A stretch of DNA of 64,000 nt from Rhodanobacteraceae bacterium (GTDB lineage Bacteria > Pseudomonadota > Gammaproteobacteria > Xanthomonadales > Rhodanobacteraceae). The notes under the pieces are model-generated. The model did not search any database. It was not told the origin of the DNA and worked only from the letters and a program-made list of their open reading frames with translations. The stretch lies in assembly GCA_016790075.1 (NCBI GenBank), contig JAEUPP010000024.1, positions 124,001-188,000 of the forward strand. Direction: 5' to 3'. Of the stretch, positions 26,627-38,170 are shown piece by piece; positions within the stretch are counted from its first letter, which is position 1, and each line of letters begins with the position of its first letter. Position numbers and translations under genes: made by a program.

Positions 26627-27549
26627 TGCGCGCACAGGCCACCGCGTTTGCGCCGGCTTCGGTCGGCAACATTGGCGTCGGTTTCGACATACTCGGCCAC
26701 TCGATCGCCGGCGCTGGCGACCGCGCGACGGTACGGCGCATCGCCGAGCTCGAGGTGCGCATCGACGCGATCCGCGGCAGCGCCATTGCGCTGCCGATGG
26801 AAGCGGCGGCGAATACCGCGGGCGCGGCGCTGATCGCGCTGCGGGAAGCGCTGCAGTTGCCCTACGGTTTCGCCATCGAACTCGACAAGGGCATAGCGCT
26901 GGGCTCGGGCATGGGCGGATCGGCCGCGTCCTGTGTCGCCGCACTGGTCGCCGCCAACGCTTTGCTCGACGAACCTCTGCCTGCTGCAGCGCTGTATCCG
27001 TTCGCCGTCACCGGCGAAGCCGTGGCCAGCGGCGGCCGCCATGGCGACAACGTCGGGCCCATGCTGCTCGGCGGCGTTGTACTCGCCACCGCCGAGCAGG
27101 TCGTCGCAGTGCCGGTTCCGGCAGAGTGGACTTGTGTACTGGTTCACCCGGACGCCGTGCTCGAGACGCGCCGCGCGCGCGCAGCGCTGGCCGGCGCCTA
27201 TGAACTCAAGGAATTCGTCGCGCAGAGTGCAAACCTGAGCCTGGTACTGGCCGGCTGCTGGCGCGGTGATGCCGCGCTGGTGCGCGCCGGACTGAACGAT
27301 GTGCTGGTCGAGCCGCGTCGCGCGCCGCTGATCACGGGCTTCGCCGCTGTGAAACAAGCGGCGCTCGCAGGCAACGCCCTGGGCGCCAGCATTTCCGGCG
27401 CTGGCCCTAGCGTATTCGCCTGGTTTGAATCCTCGGCCCAGGCAAGCGCAGCAGCACCAGCCATGGCAGCGGCGTTCGCCACAGCCGGGTTCACCAGCCA
27501 GACTTACATTTCGCCGGTCGCCGGGCCGGCAGCACAGGTGATTGCATGA
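26626..27549 (+). CDS. thrB: Homoserine kinase
   Basis: 307-residue GHMP-family kinase that phosphorylates homoserine. N-terminal [20 protein letters not shown] and the ATP-binding loop [16 protein letters not shown] are diagnostic; the C-terminal [14 protein letters not shown] is the third GHMP motif. The stop of thrA and this start share a base (TGATG), and the gene end overlaps thrC by four bases, giving a fully coupled operon. Confidence 0.97.
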   Translation: MRAQATAFAPASVGNIGVGFDILGHSIAGAGDRATVRRIAELEVRIDAIRGSAIALPMEAAANTAGAALIALREALQLPYGFAIELDKGIALGSGMGGSAASCVAALVAANALLDEPLPAAALYPFAVTGEAVASGGRHGDNVGPMLLGGVVLATAEQVVAVPVPAEWTCVLVHPDAVLETRRARAALAGAYELKEFVAQSANLSLVLAGCWRGDAALVRAGLNDVLVEPRRAPLITGFAAVKQAALAGNALGASISGAGPSVFAWFESSAQASAAAPAMAAAFATAGFTSQTYISPVAGPAAQVIA

Positions 27550-28874
27550 ATTTCATCAGTACACGCGGCGCCGCCGCAGCTTGCGGCCTCAGCGCCGCGA
27601 TTGCAGCAGGGTTGGCCCCCGACGGCGGGCTGTATGTGCCGGATACCTTGCCGGGACTCTCAGCGCAGCAGTTCGATGGCTGCGATACCTTGCCCGCGGT
27701 GGCAACCCGCCTGCTGCAGCCTTTCTTCGACGGCGATGCACTGGCGCCGGACCTGGCCGCCATCTGTGGCGAGGCGTTTGACTTCCCGCTGCCGTTGCTG
27801 CCGCTTGCCACAGCGCGGGACAGCGTGCTCGAACTGTTCCACGGACCTACCGCCGCGTTCAAGGATTTCGGCGCGCGCTTTCTCGCCGCCTGCCTGGCCC
27901 GCCTGTATGCAGGACGCGAGCGCGCCCTGACCATCGTCGTTGCGACCTCCGGCGATACCGGTGCCGCGGTCGCAGCAGCATTCCACCGCCGGCCGGGGCT
28001 GCGCGTCGCGGTGCTGTACCCGGACGGGCGCGTATCACCGCGCCAGGCGCATCAGCTCGGCTGTTTTGGCGACAATATCCACACGTACAAAGTGCATGGT
28101 TCGTTCGACGATTGCCAGGCACTGACCAAGCGCGCACTCAACGACGCAACCTTGCAGCAGGCGATACCACTGAGCTCGGCCAACAGCATCAGCCTGGGCC
28201 GCCTGCTGCCGCAGATGAGCTACTACGCCTATGCCGCGCTGACGCACTGGCGCACGCAGGGCCGGCCGCTGAACTTCGTCATCCCCACCGGCAATCTCGG
28301 CAACGCGTTCGCGGCGATACTCGCCCGTACGCTAGGACTGCCGCTGGGGCGCATCGTGCTGGCCACCAATGCCAACGCGGTGCTGCCGCAGTTCTTCGCC
28401 GGTGCCGACTACACGCCGCGCGCCAGCATCGCCACGCTCGCCAACGCCATGGACGTGGGCGCCCCCAGCAATTTCGAGCGTCTGCGCTGGCTATATCCGG
28501 ATACAGCGCAACTGCGCCGCGAGTTCCCTGCGCAAAGCGTCGGCGACGAAGCGATACGCGAAACCATTGCACGACGTTACCGCAGCCACGGCGAAGTGTT
28601 CTGCCCGCATACGGCAACGGCGGTGAAGACCCTGGAAGACTTGCGCCATGAAGGCGTGGACGGCGACTGGTGCGTGGTGGCAACGGCACACCCGGCCAAG
28701 TTCGAGAGCGTCGTCGAACCACTGATCGGCCGCCCCCTGGAGACACCGCCCGCACTTGCGGCGCTGTTGCAGCGGCCAGCGGCGGCGCAACCACTCTCCG
28801 CCGACTACGCCGCCTTCGCGGCTGAACTGCACCGTTCGTTCCGCGCGGAAACTGTACCGCCCGCCATAACGTAG
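27546..28874 (+). CDS. thrC: Threonine synthase
   Basis: 442-residue PLP enzyme converting O-phosphohomoserine to threonine. The PLP lysine is Lys106 in [14 protein letters not shown]. Other family elements are [18 protein letters not shown] and the phosphate-binding [11 protein letters not shown]. The N-terminus (MNFISTRG) matches the E. coli-type class of about 430 residues. It is the last gene of the thr operon; no strong terminator was found in the 245 bases after it. Confidence 0.97.
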   Translation: MNFISTRGAAAACGLSAAIAAGLAPDGGLYVPDTLPGLSAQQFDGCDTLPAVATRLLQPFFDGDALAPDLAAICGEAFDFPLPLLPLATARDSVLELFHGPTAAFKDFGARFLAACLARLYAGRERALTIVVATSGDTGAAVAAAFHRRPGLRVAVLYPDGRVSPRQAHQLGCFGDNIHTYKVHGSFDDCQALTKRALNDATLQQAIPLSSANSISLGRLLPQMSYYAYAALTHWRTQGRPLNFVIPTGNLGNAFAAILARTLGLPLGRIVLATNANAVLPQFFAGADYTPRASIATLANAMDVGAPSNFERLRWLYPDTAQLRREFPAQSVGDEAIRETIARRYRSHGEVFCPHTATAVKTLEDLRHEGVDGDWCVVATAHPAKFESVVEPLIGRPLETPPALAALLQRPAAAQPLSADYAAFAAELHRSFRAETVPPAIT

Positions 28875-29119
28875 TCCGAAGAACCGGCATTGCAGTGGCG
28901 CCCGCACTGAAAAGTGTGAATCACACCGCATTTTTTCGCTGAATCACCACCACAAATAGGCCACATCGGCTGCTGACCACCGATGCGACATCCGCAACAA
29001 GCCCTCGAACCGGGCTCCGGTGGTTTTCCGGACCACGCCGACCCAGCAAGGACTGCTAGCCAGCCGTAGCAGCAGGAATGCTGCCGCGCAACTCACCGCG
29101 GTCCACAGGGGGCCTGCCG

Positions 29120-32100
29120 ATGAACCGATTTTTCGCCGCTGTATTCACCGCGCTTGCTGCCTTCAGTTCCAGTTGGGCTGCGGTTCCCACCCCCATACAT
29201 CAGTGGCGTTTTGATGAATTTCCCGATTGGCACAATCAACCATTTTTGACCGAAAACATCGACAGCCGCATCGAAGGCTACCTGGGCGCGACCGATCTGC
29301 AGCTGGTCAACGCAGCGAGTGCGGCGCGTGTCGCCGGACACCAGGGGCGCGCAGTCAGCCTCGATGGTATTGACGACTACCTTGCCCTGCCCGCCACAGT
29401 CGCCCAGCGCTTCGGCGGCACGTTCACACTGTCCTGCTGGCTGCGCACCAATGCCGCCGGCGGCACCAGCGCCGCGCAGAGCCCTGGCTTTGCCGGCAGC
29501 CTCGCCGATGGCACCGCCTGGGGCTGGCTCGACGCCCAGGGCCGGATCGGCGTGGCGGCGGCGGGAGCCGATCTGCGTTCATCCCGACGCGTGAACGACG
29601 AACGCTGGCATCACCTGGTCATCACACGCAATAGCGTTTCAGGCCGCGTAACACTGTACGTAGACGGCGTGCTTGAGGCGCAGGCCAACGGCACGGCCGG
29701 GCCGCTGGGTGCAACGTGGCGCGGGCTCGGCCGACTGGAAGGATCCAGCGCCGGTTTTCTGCGCGGCCGCATCGACGAGATCTCGGTTTTTGGTGTGGAG
29801 CTCGATCAGTCCGCTGTTTTCGCCCTGCGACGCAATCATGCACCCAAGGCGCGCGCGGTGACCGTGAGCGGCGGTCCGGGCACGGTGCAGACGCCCAGTG
29901 TGCTGTTCCAGGCCTTCGACCCCGATGGCGATGCGCTTCAGGTGGTTTCGCATTCGGCGCCAGGCCACGGCAGCGTCACCCATCAGGGCGATGGTTCCTT
30001 CGCATACACCAACGCTGCAACAACCGACGATGCGTTCGATGTCGTCCTAGGAGACGGCAACGGCGGCTTCGTGAAAACCACGGTGGTGGTGAACTACGCG
30101 CCTGTAGCCCCCGCCAACCCGGAGCTTCGCACTACAAATTTTACACATTTATCACTATTTCAGGCCGCCGGCTCGCCGGCATTGCTGCCGAGATCGCGGG
30201 TGCCACGTTTTATCGACATCGATGGCGACGGCGACCAGGATCTGCTGGTCGGCCATACCGGCGCGATCTGGCTATACGAGAACACAGGCAATGCCACAGC
30301 ACCGGACTTCAGCGCCGGCCGGCGCGCACAGGCCGCCGGCACCGATATCACGCCGACTGGCTCCGCCGCGATCGCCCTCGCCGACCTGAGCGGCGACGCA
30401 CGCGATGATCTTGTCGTCGCCGACGAAAGCGGGCGCCTGCGCGTGTATCCGCGGGCCGCAGGTGCAGGCGCCGTATTCAGTGCTGCACACACGGTCAAGG
30501 CCGTCGACGGCAGCGACTTCGTGATACCAGACCGGCATTTTGACGTTACCGACTGGAATGCCGACGGTCACGCTGATCTGCTCGTGGGCAGCTTCGACCG
30601 CGGCATTTCGTTGTTCCTCAATCGCGGAACCGCGTTCGATCCGCGCTTTGACCGGCAGGCAGCCATTGTGTTGACGACGCATGCCTACAACAGCTACCCG
30701 CGCGCGACCGATTTGCTCCGCACTGGCCGGCCCGCCCTGCTGCAATCACTCAATTGGGGCAGCATCACCTACTGGCCCGCGCCACTGCTGAAGCCGGCGC
30801 TGCTGGGTGGATACGCCGGCTCACTATCCTTCACCGCCAGCGACGGCAGCACGCCTAGCCTGGGCGTATTGCTCAACAGCCCTATACCCGATTTCGCCGA
30901 CCTCAATGGCGACGGCGCGCTCGATGTGGTGCTCGGCGGGCATAGCGACAACGGATACCTCTACCTGGCTTTCGGCCGCCCGGCATCCTGGAGCGGCGCG
31001 ATCGCCGCGCTCGAAGCAATCTACGATGCCCATCCCAACGACCTCGGTGCGGCGCTGACGGCCAACAACCGGCAGTTGCTCGAAGCCGTGAAGACACAAT
31101 TCCGCATCCTTGCCGAACACGTACGTACTGCGGCACCGGCAGAGGCTGAACGCCTGTTTGCCGCGCTTTCCACTCACATTGCAAAGTATCCCTTCCTGCG
31201 CATGGACGCCACGCTGGATATCTCGCGTTTCCATCTGGTGCCAGCCATTGCTAGCCAGACCCTACTGTTCCTGTCGCGGCTGCGCCCCGACACTGCAGCA
31301 AATCGCACACGTGTCACCGAGATTGCGCGCCTGTCCGGCAAGAAACGCCGTCTGTACGAGCAATACCGCCTGCTCATTGGCGATAACCAGCGCTCTCCAA
31401 CTGACACGCTGGACAGCTACGCGATCTTCATGTCGCGGGAATCCCGCGAACTGTTTCCCGATAGCCTGATCACCGTCGGCCAGCACTGCGACGACCAGTT
31501 GGGCGACAACGGCAACAGTGCGCTGGTTGACTACTTCGACGGCGGCAAGAACGTGTTCTGTAACAACTATGCCGGCTATGCCACCGATCCCTGGGCCAGT
31601 GACCTCAAATCGGCCATTACGGCATTCTTCGGCGCGACCGCCGCGACCGGCGACGCGACTGTGGAAATCTTCGCACACGAGGCCACGCATTCGCTGGACG
31701 CCTACGTGAACGGCCGCGCAAACCAGAATCTGCGGCAACGCTGGGGTCAGCTGCTGGTCGATATCGGCGGCCCCGAGGTCCGCGCCCAGGCCGCCGCGCC
31801 GAGCTGGATTTCCTGGCCGCTGACCCAGGAGCAATTCCGGGCAGCCGGCCTTTGGAATGGCGACAGCTCAACCTGGAGCGCCGCGTGGGACAGCTACTGG
31901 CAGAGCGGAGCCGGTGCCACCTGGAACCACAGCGCATTCATGCGCGGGTCCACCGGCTGGTTCCTGGTGACACCGCAGGAAACCCTGGCCACCCAAGGCA
32001 ACCAGCACTGGGTGTCCTCGCAGGGACGTTTCGTCGGCGCTGTCGACCGGTTTCGCCGCAGCACGCAACCTGGCGGTCATCCGCAGATGAAGCACAACAT

Positions 32101-32626
32101 GACCGAAGTCGTACTGTTCCTGGACATGCTCTCGGTCGGCCTCAACAAAATCCCCATGTACACAACGCATGCCGACACCCGGTTGCGACGCACGTTATGG
32201 ACACTCGGTTCGGCCTGGATCGAACGCAACGACGCCGGGCTTCCAGTCAATGTCGATATCGACTGTACCCGCTATGCGCTGGAAATCGACACCATCGGCC
32301 GGGTGACCGGTGTCAACGTCACAGGAGCGCGGCTGGCGCCTGACTCACTGCTGGTGGTTCCGGGGACAGCCGCTGACATCAACGTACTGGCCAACGACGT
32401 GAGCGTGACGGCGGCGGCGCTGGGTACTCCGGTCATCGTGTCCCCGCCGGCGCACGGCAGCGTAAGCGTGCAACCCGATGGCAGCCTGCGCTATGTGCCC
32501 GCGGCCGGCTATCGCGGCCTTGACGGATTGCACTACAGCCTGCCGGACGCGCCAGTCACCTGTTCCACCGAGGTGTCACTCAACGTGAACGTGGACCGGA
32601 TATTCGCCAACGCGTTTTCACCCTGA
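29120..32626 (+). CDS. Secreted LamG / FG-GAP / HExxH zincin multidomain protein
   Basis: 1168-residue exported protein, family not recognised as a whole. After a signal peptide (MNRFFAAVFTALAAFSSSWA) come a laminin-G-like sandwich (about 55-240; GRAVSLDGIDDYLALP, WHHLVITRNSVSGRVTLYVD) and a cadherin/Big-like domain (about 250-335). FG-GAP/VCBS repeats follow (FIDIDGDGDQDLLVG, VTDWNADGHADLLVG, FADLNGDGALDVVLG), then a helical zincin-like region with His853, Glu854 and His857 in AHEATHSLDAY and a possible third ligand Glu954 in PQETLATQGNQHW. A final Big-like domain (HGSVSVQPDGSLRYVPAAG) precedes the tail VDRIFANAFSP. Protease activity is inferred only from the metal-binding motif. Confidence 0.78.
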   Translation: MNRFFAAVFTALAAFSSSWAAVPTPIHQWRFDEFPDWHNQPFLTENIDSRIEGYLGATDLQLVNAASAARVAGHQGRAVSLDGIDDYLALPATVAQRFGGTFTLSCWLRTNAAGGTSAAQSPGFAGSLADGTAWGWLDAQGRIGVAAAGADLRSSRRVNDERWHHLVITRNSVSGRVTLYVDGVLEAQANGTAGPLGATWRGLGRLEGSSAGFLRGRIDEISVFGVELDQSAVFALRRNHAPKARAVTVSGGPGTVQTPSVLFQAFDPDGDALQVVSHSAPGHGSVTHQGDGSFAYTNAATTDDAFDVVLGDGNGGFVKTTVVVNYAPVAPANPELRTTNFTHLSLFQAAGSPALLPRSRVPRFIDIDGDGDQDLLVGHTGAIWLYENTGNATAPDFSAGRRAQAAGTDITPTGSAAIALADLSGDARDDLVVADESGRLRVYPRAAGAGAVFSAAHTVKAVDGSDFVIPDRHFDVTDWNADGHADLLVGSFDRGISLFLNRGTAFDPRFDRQAAIVLTTHAYNSYPRATDLLRTGRPALLQSLNWGSITYWPAPLLKPALLGGYAGSLSFTASDGSTPSLGVLLNSPIPDFADLNGDGALDVVLGGHSDNGYLYLAFGRPASWSGAIAALEAIYDAHPNDLGAALTANNRQLLEAVKTQFRILAEHVRTAAPAEAERLFAALSTHIAKYPFLRMDATLDISRFHLVPAIASQTLLFLSRLRPDTAANRTRVTEIARLSGKKRRLYEQYRLLIGDNQRSPTDTLDSYAIFMSRESRELFPDSLITVGQHCDDQLGDNGNSALVDYFDGGKNVFCNNYAGYATDPWASDLKSAITAFFGATAATGDATVEIFAHEATHSLDAYVNGRANQNLRQRWGQLLVDIGGPEVRAQAAAPSWISWPLTQEQFRAAGLWNGDSSTWSAAWDSYWQSGAGATWNHSAFMRGSTGWFLVTPQETLATQGNQHWVSSQGRFVGAVDRFRRSTQPGGHPQMKHNMTEVVLFLDMLSVGLNKIPMYTTHADTRLRRTLWTLGSAWIERNDAGLPVNVDIDCTRYALEIDTIGRVTGVNVTGARLAPDSLLVVPGTAADINVLANDVSVTAAALGTPVIVSPPAHGSVSVQPDGSLRYVPAAGYRGLDGLHYSLPDAPVTCSTEVSLNVNVDRIFANAFSP

Positions 32627-32844
32627 CGGCGGACCACGTAGCAAGAGCGACTTCAACCCCGTTGCCGCGCCAGATATAGCTGATGCGGCAACTGATGCGG
32701 CGCGCGGCGACGGCCGGGCTTGGCCCCCCAGGGCACAGGCCAGGCACTGGCGACTGGCAAGCCGGATTCAGTACTGCGGAAACAGCAGCAAGGCATGGAG
32801 CCCTGCTGCTGAAATTTTCCGGACAGAACCTCTCTCAGAACTCC

Positions 32845-34491
32845 TCAGGGAAGGGTCAGCGTGGCCACCGCGCTGTCATTGCCTACCTGTGCGTCGTATT
32901 GGCTGCCCGAAACCAGCAGGTTTGCCGACGTGCTGCCCGAGGGCGTGCCGCCGACGCGTAGCTGCAGCATCTCGCTACTGCCGCCGGCAGCAATCACGCC
33001 GCGGTAGGTGCAACGCGGCGCGGCCAGCGCGATATCGCATTCCCAGTTCGTACCAGCGGCTTCCAGCACTACGCCAGCAGCTGGCGGTGTAAAGGTGGCA
33101 ACCAGGCCCGAAGCCGTACCGACACCACGTGCCGGCGACGGCATCTGCAGATTGTCGATGCGCACCTGGTAGTTGACCAGTGTCGGAGCACTCGCACTTT
33201 CCACCACCGGTGTCAGGCGAGCGGCCAGATCGACGCTGCCGTAGCCGGCCATACGCCGGCCGGCAATGCCGTAGTCCTGATAGCTGTTGGTGTCGTCGAT
33301 CTGCCAGATCACACTCACGTCGCCGTCAGCGTCACTCGCAATCGCTGCATACGAGGGATTGGGGCTGCCATCGGAAATCAGCGTCTCGCCGCCGCGCGCC
33401 GTGCCGTTCGCCGCATAGCGCTGCACGTAGAGCGTATTGCCGCGGCGCTGCCAGGCTGCGGTGAACTCGCCGCTGGCACGTGCCATCGCGACGGCGGGCC
33501 TGGTCGGCTCTTCGGTCGGATAACCTTGCTTGTAGGCCAGCGTGAACTCGTTGCCGGCCGGATAGCCGTCGCTGTCGTAGCGCTGACCGACAATGCGCGA
33601 ATCGTAGCGGTTGATGTAGCTGTCCCAGACGATCACGCTGTTGCCGCCTGCATCCATGCCGATATCGGCCACACGCTGCGAACCCGTGGCTGACCAGTAG
33701 TTCACCCGCTCGGCGGCACCTCGCGCGATGCCGGTCGCATCGAAACGCCGGCGGTAGACGTCGTAGTCGGCACCGTCGCGTTTGTCATGCGTCCAGACCA
33801 CGGTGAAATTGCCGGCATCGTCGGTGGCCAGGCGCAGATTCGGCCCGAAATAGCCACTGCCCTGTGGTGCGACCACGATCTCACTGCCGAGGGCATTGCC
33901 GGCCGCGTCAAAACGCCGTGCGCGGATTTCAGCACCGCCGGCCGGATAGGCGGTCCAGGCGACTACATAACGGCCATTGGAGCTCATCGCCACAACCGCA
34001 CCACCGGCTTCGGGCACGTTCGTATCGATCTGTTGCTGCGGCCCCAGCGCAACGCCATTACGGTCGAAACGGCGCTGGTATACATGAGGTTTACTGTAAA
34101 GGTAAATTTCGTGTGCAGCCCACACCACCGTGAAATTGCCATCCGCATCGGCGGCAACGGATGGGTAAAAATAGCTGCCGGCCTGCGGAGCACTGTTGAC
34201 GGTGATCTCGCCGCCAAGCGGATTGCCGGCGCCGTCCAGGCGCCGCGCTCGCACGCCCGAGGCCGCTGGATACGGTGGATTGCTGAACCATACGGCGATG
34301 GCATTGCCATCGGCTGTCGCCGCCACATCGGCCTGCTGCTGCGCACCGGCGGTCACCTGGTGATAGCGGACCACCGGGCCTGCCGCCGCGCCGGGCGCGC
34401 TCAGTGCATGAGCGCTGCCTATGCCGGCCATGGCAAGCAGCAGGCCGGCCGCAAGCCGCGTGGAAGAGAAAGAAAGGTATTGCGTGTGCAT
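32845..34491 (-). CDS. Secreted beta-propeller-repeat protein
   Basis: 548-residue exported protein with a signal peptide (about 1-30). Seven or so repeats of about 50 residues follow, built on the pattern VAxDADGNFTVVW...RRFDAxGxALGxE (for example SVAADADGNFTVVWAAH and LATDDAGNFTVVWTHD), probably forming a propeller. After about residue 425 comes a DUF11-like beta domain (LVNYQVRIDNLQMPSPARG) with two cysteines. No catalytic motif is visible. Such proteins occur widely in Xanthomonadales without known function. It converges with the LamG-zincin gene. Confidence 0.75.
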   Translation of the reverse strand: MHTQYLSFSSTRLAAGLLLAMAGIGSAHALSAPGAAAGPVVRYHQVTAGAQQQADVAATADGNAIAVWFSNPPYPAASGVRARRLDGAGNPLGGEITVNSAPQAGSYFYPSVAADADGNFTVVWAAHEIYLYSKPHVYQRRFDRNGVALGPQQQIDTNVPEAGGAVVAMSSNGRYVVAWTAYPAGGAEIRARRFDAAGNALGSEIVVAPQGSGYFGPNLRLATDDAGNFTVVWTHDKRDGADYDVYRRRFDATGIARGAAERVNYWSATGSQRVADIGMDAGGNSVIVWDSYINRYDSRIVGQRYDSDGYPAGNEFTLAYKQGYPTEEPTRPAVAMARASGEFTAAWQRRGNTLYVQRYAANGTARGGETLISDGSPNPSYAAIASDADGDVSVIWQIDDTNSYQDYGIAGRRMAGYGSVDLAARLTPVVESASAPTLVNYQVRIDNLQMPSPARGVGTASGLVATFTPPAAGVVLEAAGTNWECDIALAAPRCTYRGVIAAGGSSEMLQLRVGGTPSGSTSANLLVSGSQYDAQVGNDSAVATLTLP

Positions 34492-34735
34492 AGTCGCTCC
34501 TAGCGATCAGACCCAGGGAGCGGCAGCGAAGGCGGGCCACACCCGCGTCCTGCTACCGCCATCGCAGTGTGCAAAGTTCGCGTTTTGCCCGGATGCCGGG
34601 CTTGTCCAGCCCGCTGTCAACGCCGCTGGACATCTTGTCCGGTGCGCGTCGCGGCTTGTGCGACCGTGTTGCGGCTGCTTAGATCACGACGTCCACAGCC
34701 CGCGCTGCAACGCCGCTGCTCACAGGAATGCCGCC

Positions 34736-35914
34736 ATGAGTACTCGTTCACCGTTTGTTATCGCCCATCGCGGCGCCTGCGCGTACCGCCCCGAACACAC
34801 ACTGGAGAGTTATGCCCTCGCGATAGAACAGGGTGCCGACGCGATAGAGCCCGATCTTGTCGTCACCCGCGACGGCGTGCTGATCTGCCGCCACGAAAAC
34901 GAAATCAGCGGCACTACCGATGTTGCTCAGCACGCGGAGTTTGCAGATCGGCGAACGTGCAAGCGCATCGACGGCGAAGAGGTCGAAGGCTGGTTCGCCG
35001 AGGATTTCACGCTGGCTGAAATCCGCCGCCTGCGCGCGCGCGAACGATTGCCCGCGCTACGCGCGGCCAGCGCAAGCTACGACGGACAGTTCGGCATCCC
35101 GACCTTGGCCGCGGTCATCGCACTCGCGGCCAGTGCATCGCGTCCCGTCGCGATCTACCCCGAAACCAAACATCCGACCTATTTCGAGTACGAAGGCCAC
35201 CATCTCGACGGCAGGCCGATAGCGCAGTCGCTGTCACGCCTGCTCGTAGCCGAGCTCGTGCGCAGCGGTTTTACGGACGCATCGCGCATCTATATCCAGT
35301 CGTTTGAGCTCGCCAACCTGATCGAACTGCGCCAGCAACTATTGCCCGCAGCTGGCATCGACGCGCGGCTCATTCAACTGCTTGGTGATATCAGTGCTGT
35401 CACGGCACAGAACGAAGCCTTCGCCCTGCCCTATGACCTGCGCTGGCATCAGGCACGAGATAACGATTTGGACGCGCGATATCCGTGCCTTCGCGAACGG
35501 TTGCCGCAGCTCGCCGCCCAGCCGATTTCATACGCTGACCTCGTCCGGCCCGATCTGCTCGCCTGGATGCACGAGCATTACGCCTATGCCGTCGCGCCGT
35601 GGAAAGACAACCTGCTGCTACGTACGCGTGATCCGGCCGGACATCTGCGCCTGACCGGTGGGACGCATCCTCTGCTCAAGCAGGCGCAGGCAGCGGGGCT
35701 ACAGGTACATACTTATACCTTGCGTGCCGAAGAAGGATTTCTTGCACACGATGAGCAAGGCATCCGTCTGAGCATGGAACGAGAGCTGCAGCGGCTACTG
35801 GATGCCGGTATCGACGGTTTCTTTATCGATTTTCCGGACCGCGGCGTTGGGTTGCGCAGCGGTGAGGGATCGAGCCCGGAAGACTACCGAAAAACAGTGA
35901 AAGGCGCGGCATGA
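34736..35914 (+). CDS. glpQ: Glycerophosphodiester phosphodiesterase
   Basis: 392-residue GDPD-family TIM-barrel enzyme that hydrolyses glycerophosphodiesters to glycerol-3-phosphate and an alcohol. The motif IAHRGACAYRPEHTLESY and the metal-binding DAIEPDLVVTRDGVLICRHE are at the N-terminus; the C-terminal half shows IYPETKHPTYFEYEG and DGFFIDFPD. The length matches the GlpQ branch. ATG 34736 is the natural start; no signal peptide is visible from it, unlike periplasmic E. coli GlpQ, so a cytoplasmic enzyme is likely. Confidence 0.92.
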   Translation: MSTRSPFVIAHRGACAYRPEHTLESYALAIEQGADAIEPDLVVTRDGVLICRHENEISGTTDVAQHAEFADRRTCKRIDGEEVEGWFAEDFTLAEIRRLRARERLPALRAASASYDGQFGIPTLAAVIALAASASRPVAIYPETKHPTYFEYEGHHLDGRPIAQSLSRLLVAELVRSGFTDASRIYIQSFELANLIELRQQLLPAAGIDARLIQLLGDISAVTAQNEAFALPYDLRWHQARDNDLDARYPCLRERLPQLAAQPISYADLVRPDLLAWMHEHYAYAVAPWKDNLLLRTRDPAGHLRLTGGTHPLLKQAQAAGLQVHTYTLRAEEGFLAHDEQGIRLSMERELQRLLDAGIDGFFIDFPDRGVGLRSGEGSSPEDYRKTVKGAA

Positions 35915-35936
35915 AAGCTCGCACCTGGCAAAGGCC

Positions 35937-35961
35937 GGCCCTCCTCGCTGCGAGGAGGGCC
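35937..35961. terminator. 11-bp stem bidirectional terminator
   Basis: ggccctcctcg at 35937-35947 pairs exactly with cgaggagggcc at 35951-35961 around a 3-base loop. It lies between the convergent glpQ-type and S9 peptidase genes, 23 bases from each stop. A bidirectional terminator is the likely role. Confidence 0.7.
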
Positions 35962-35983
35962 GCAGAGTTACCGGCTCACGCGG

Positions 35984-38104
<2,121 letters not shown>

Positions 38105-38170
38105 AAGTGATATCCGTTCGAGAAAATCCAGGCACCGCCGCAGTAAAGAACTGCGGCGGCTTCCCTGCGG

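Noticed and set aside
28914-28926. CRP-site-like palindrome gtgtgaatcacac after thrC
   Set aside because: The half-sites match TGTGA/TCACA, but the spacing is one base instead of six, and it lies about 190 bases before the next start.
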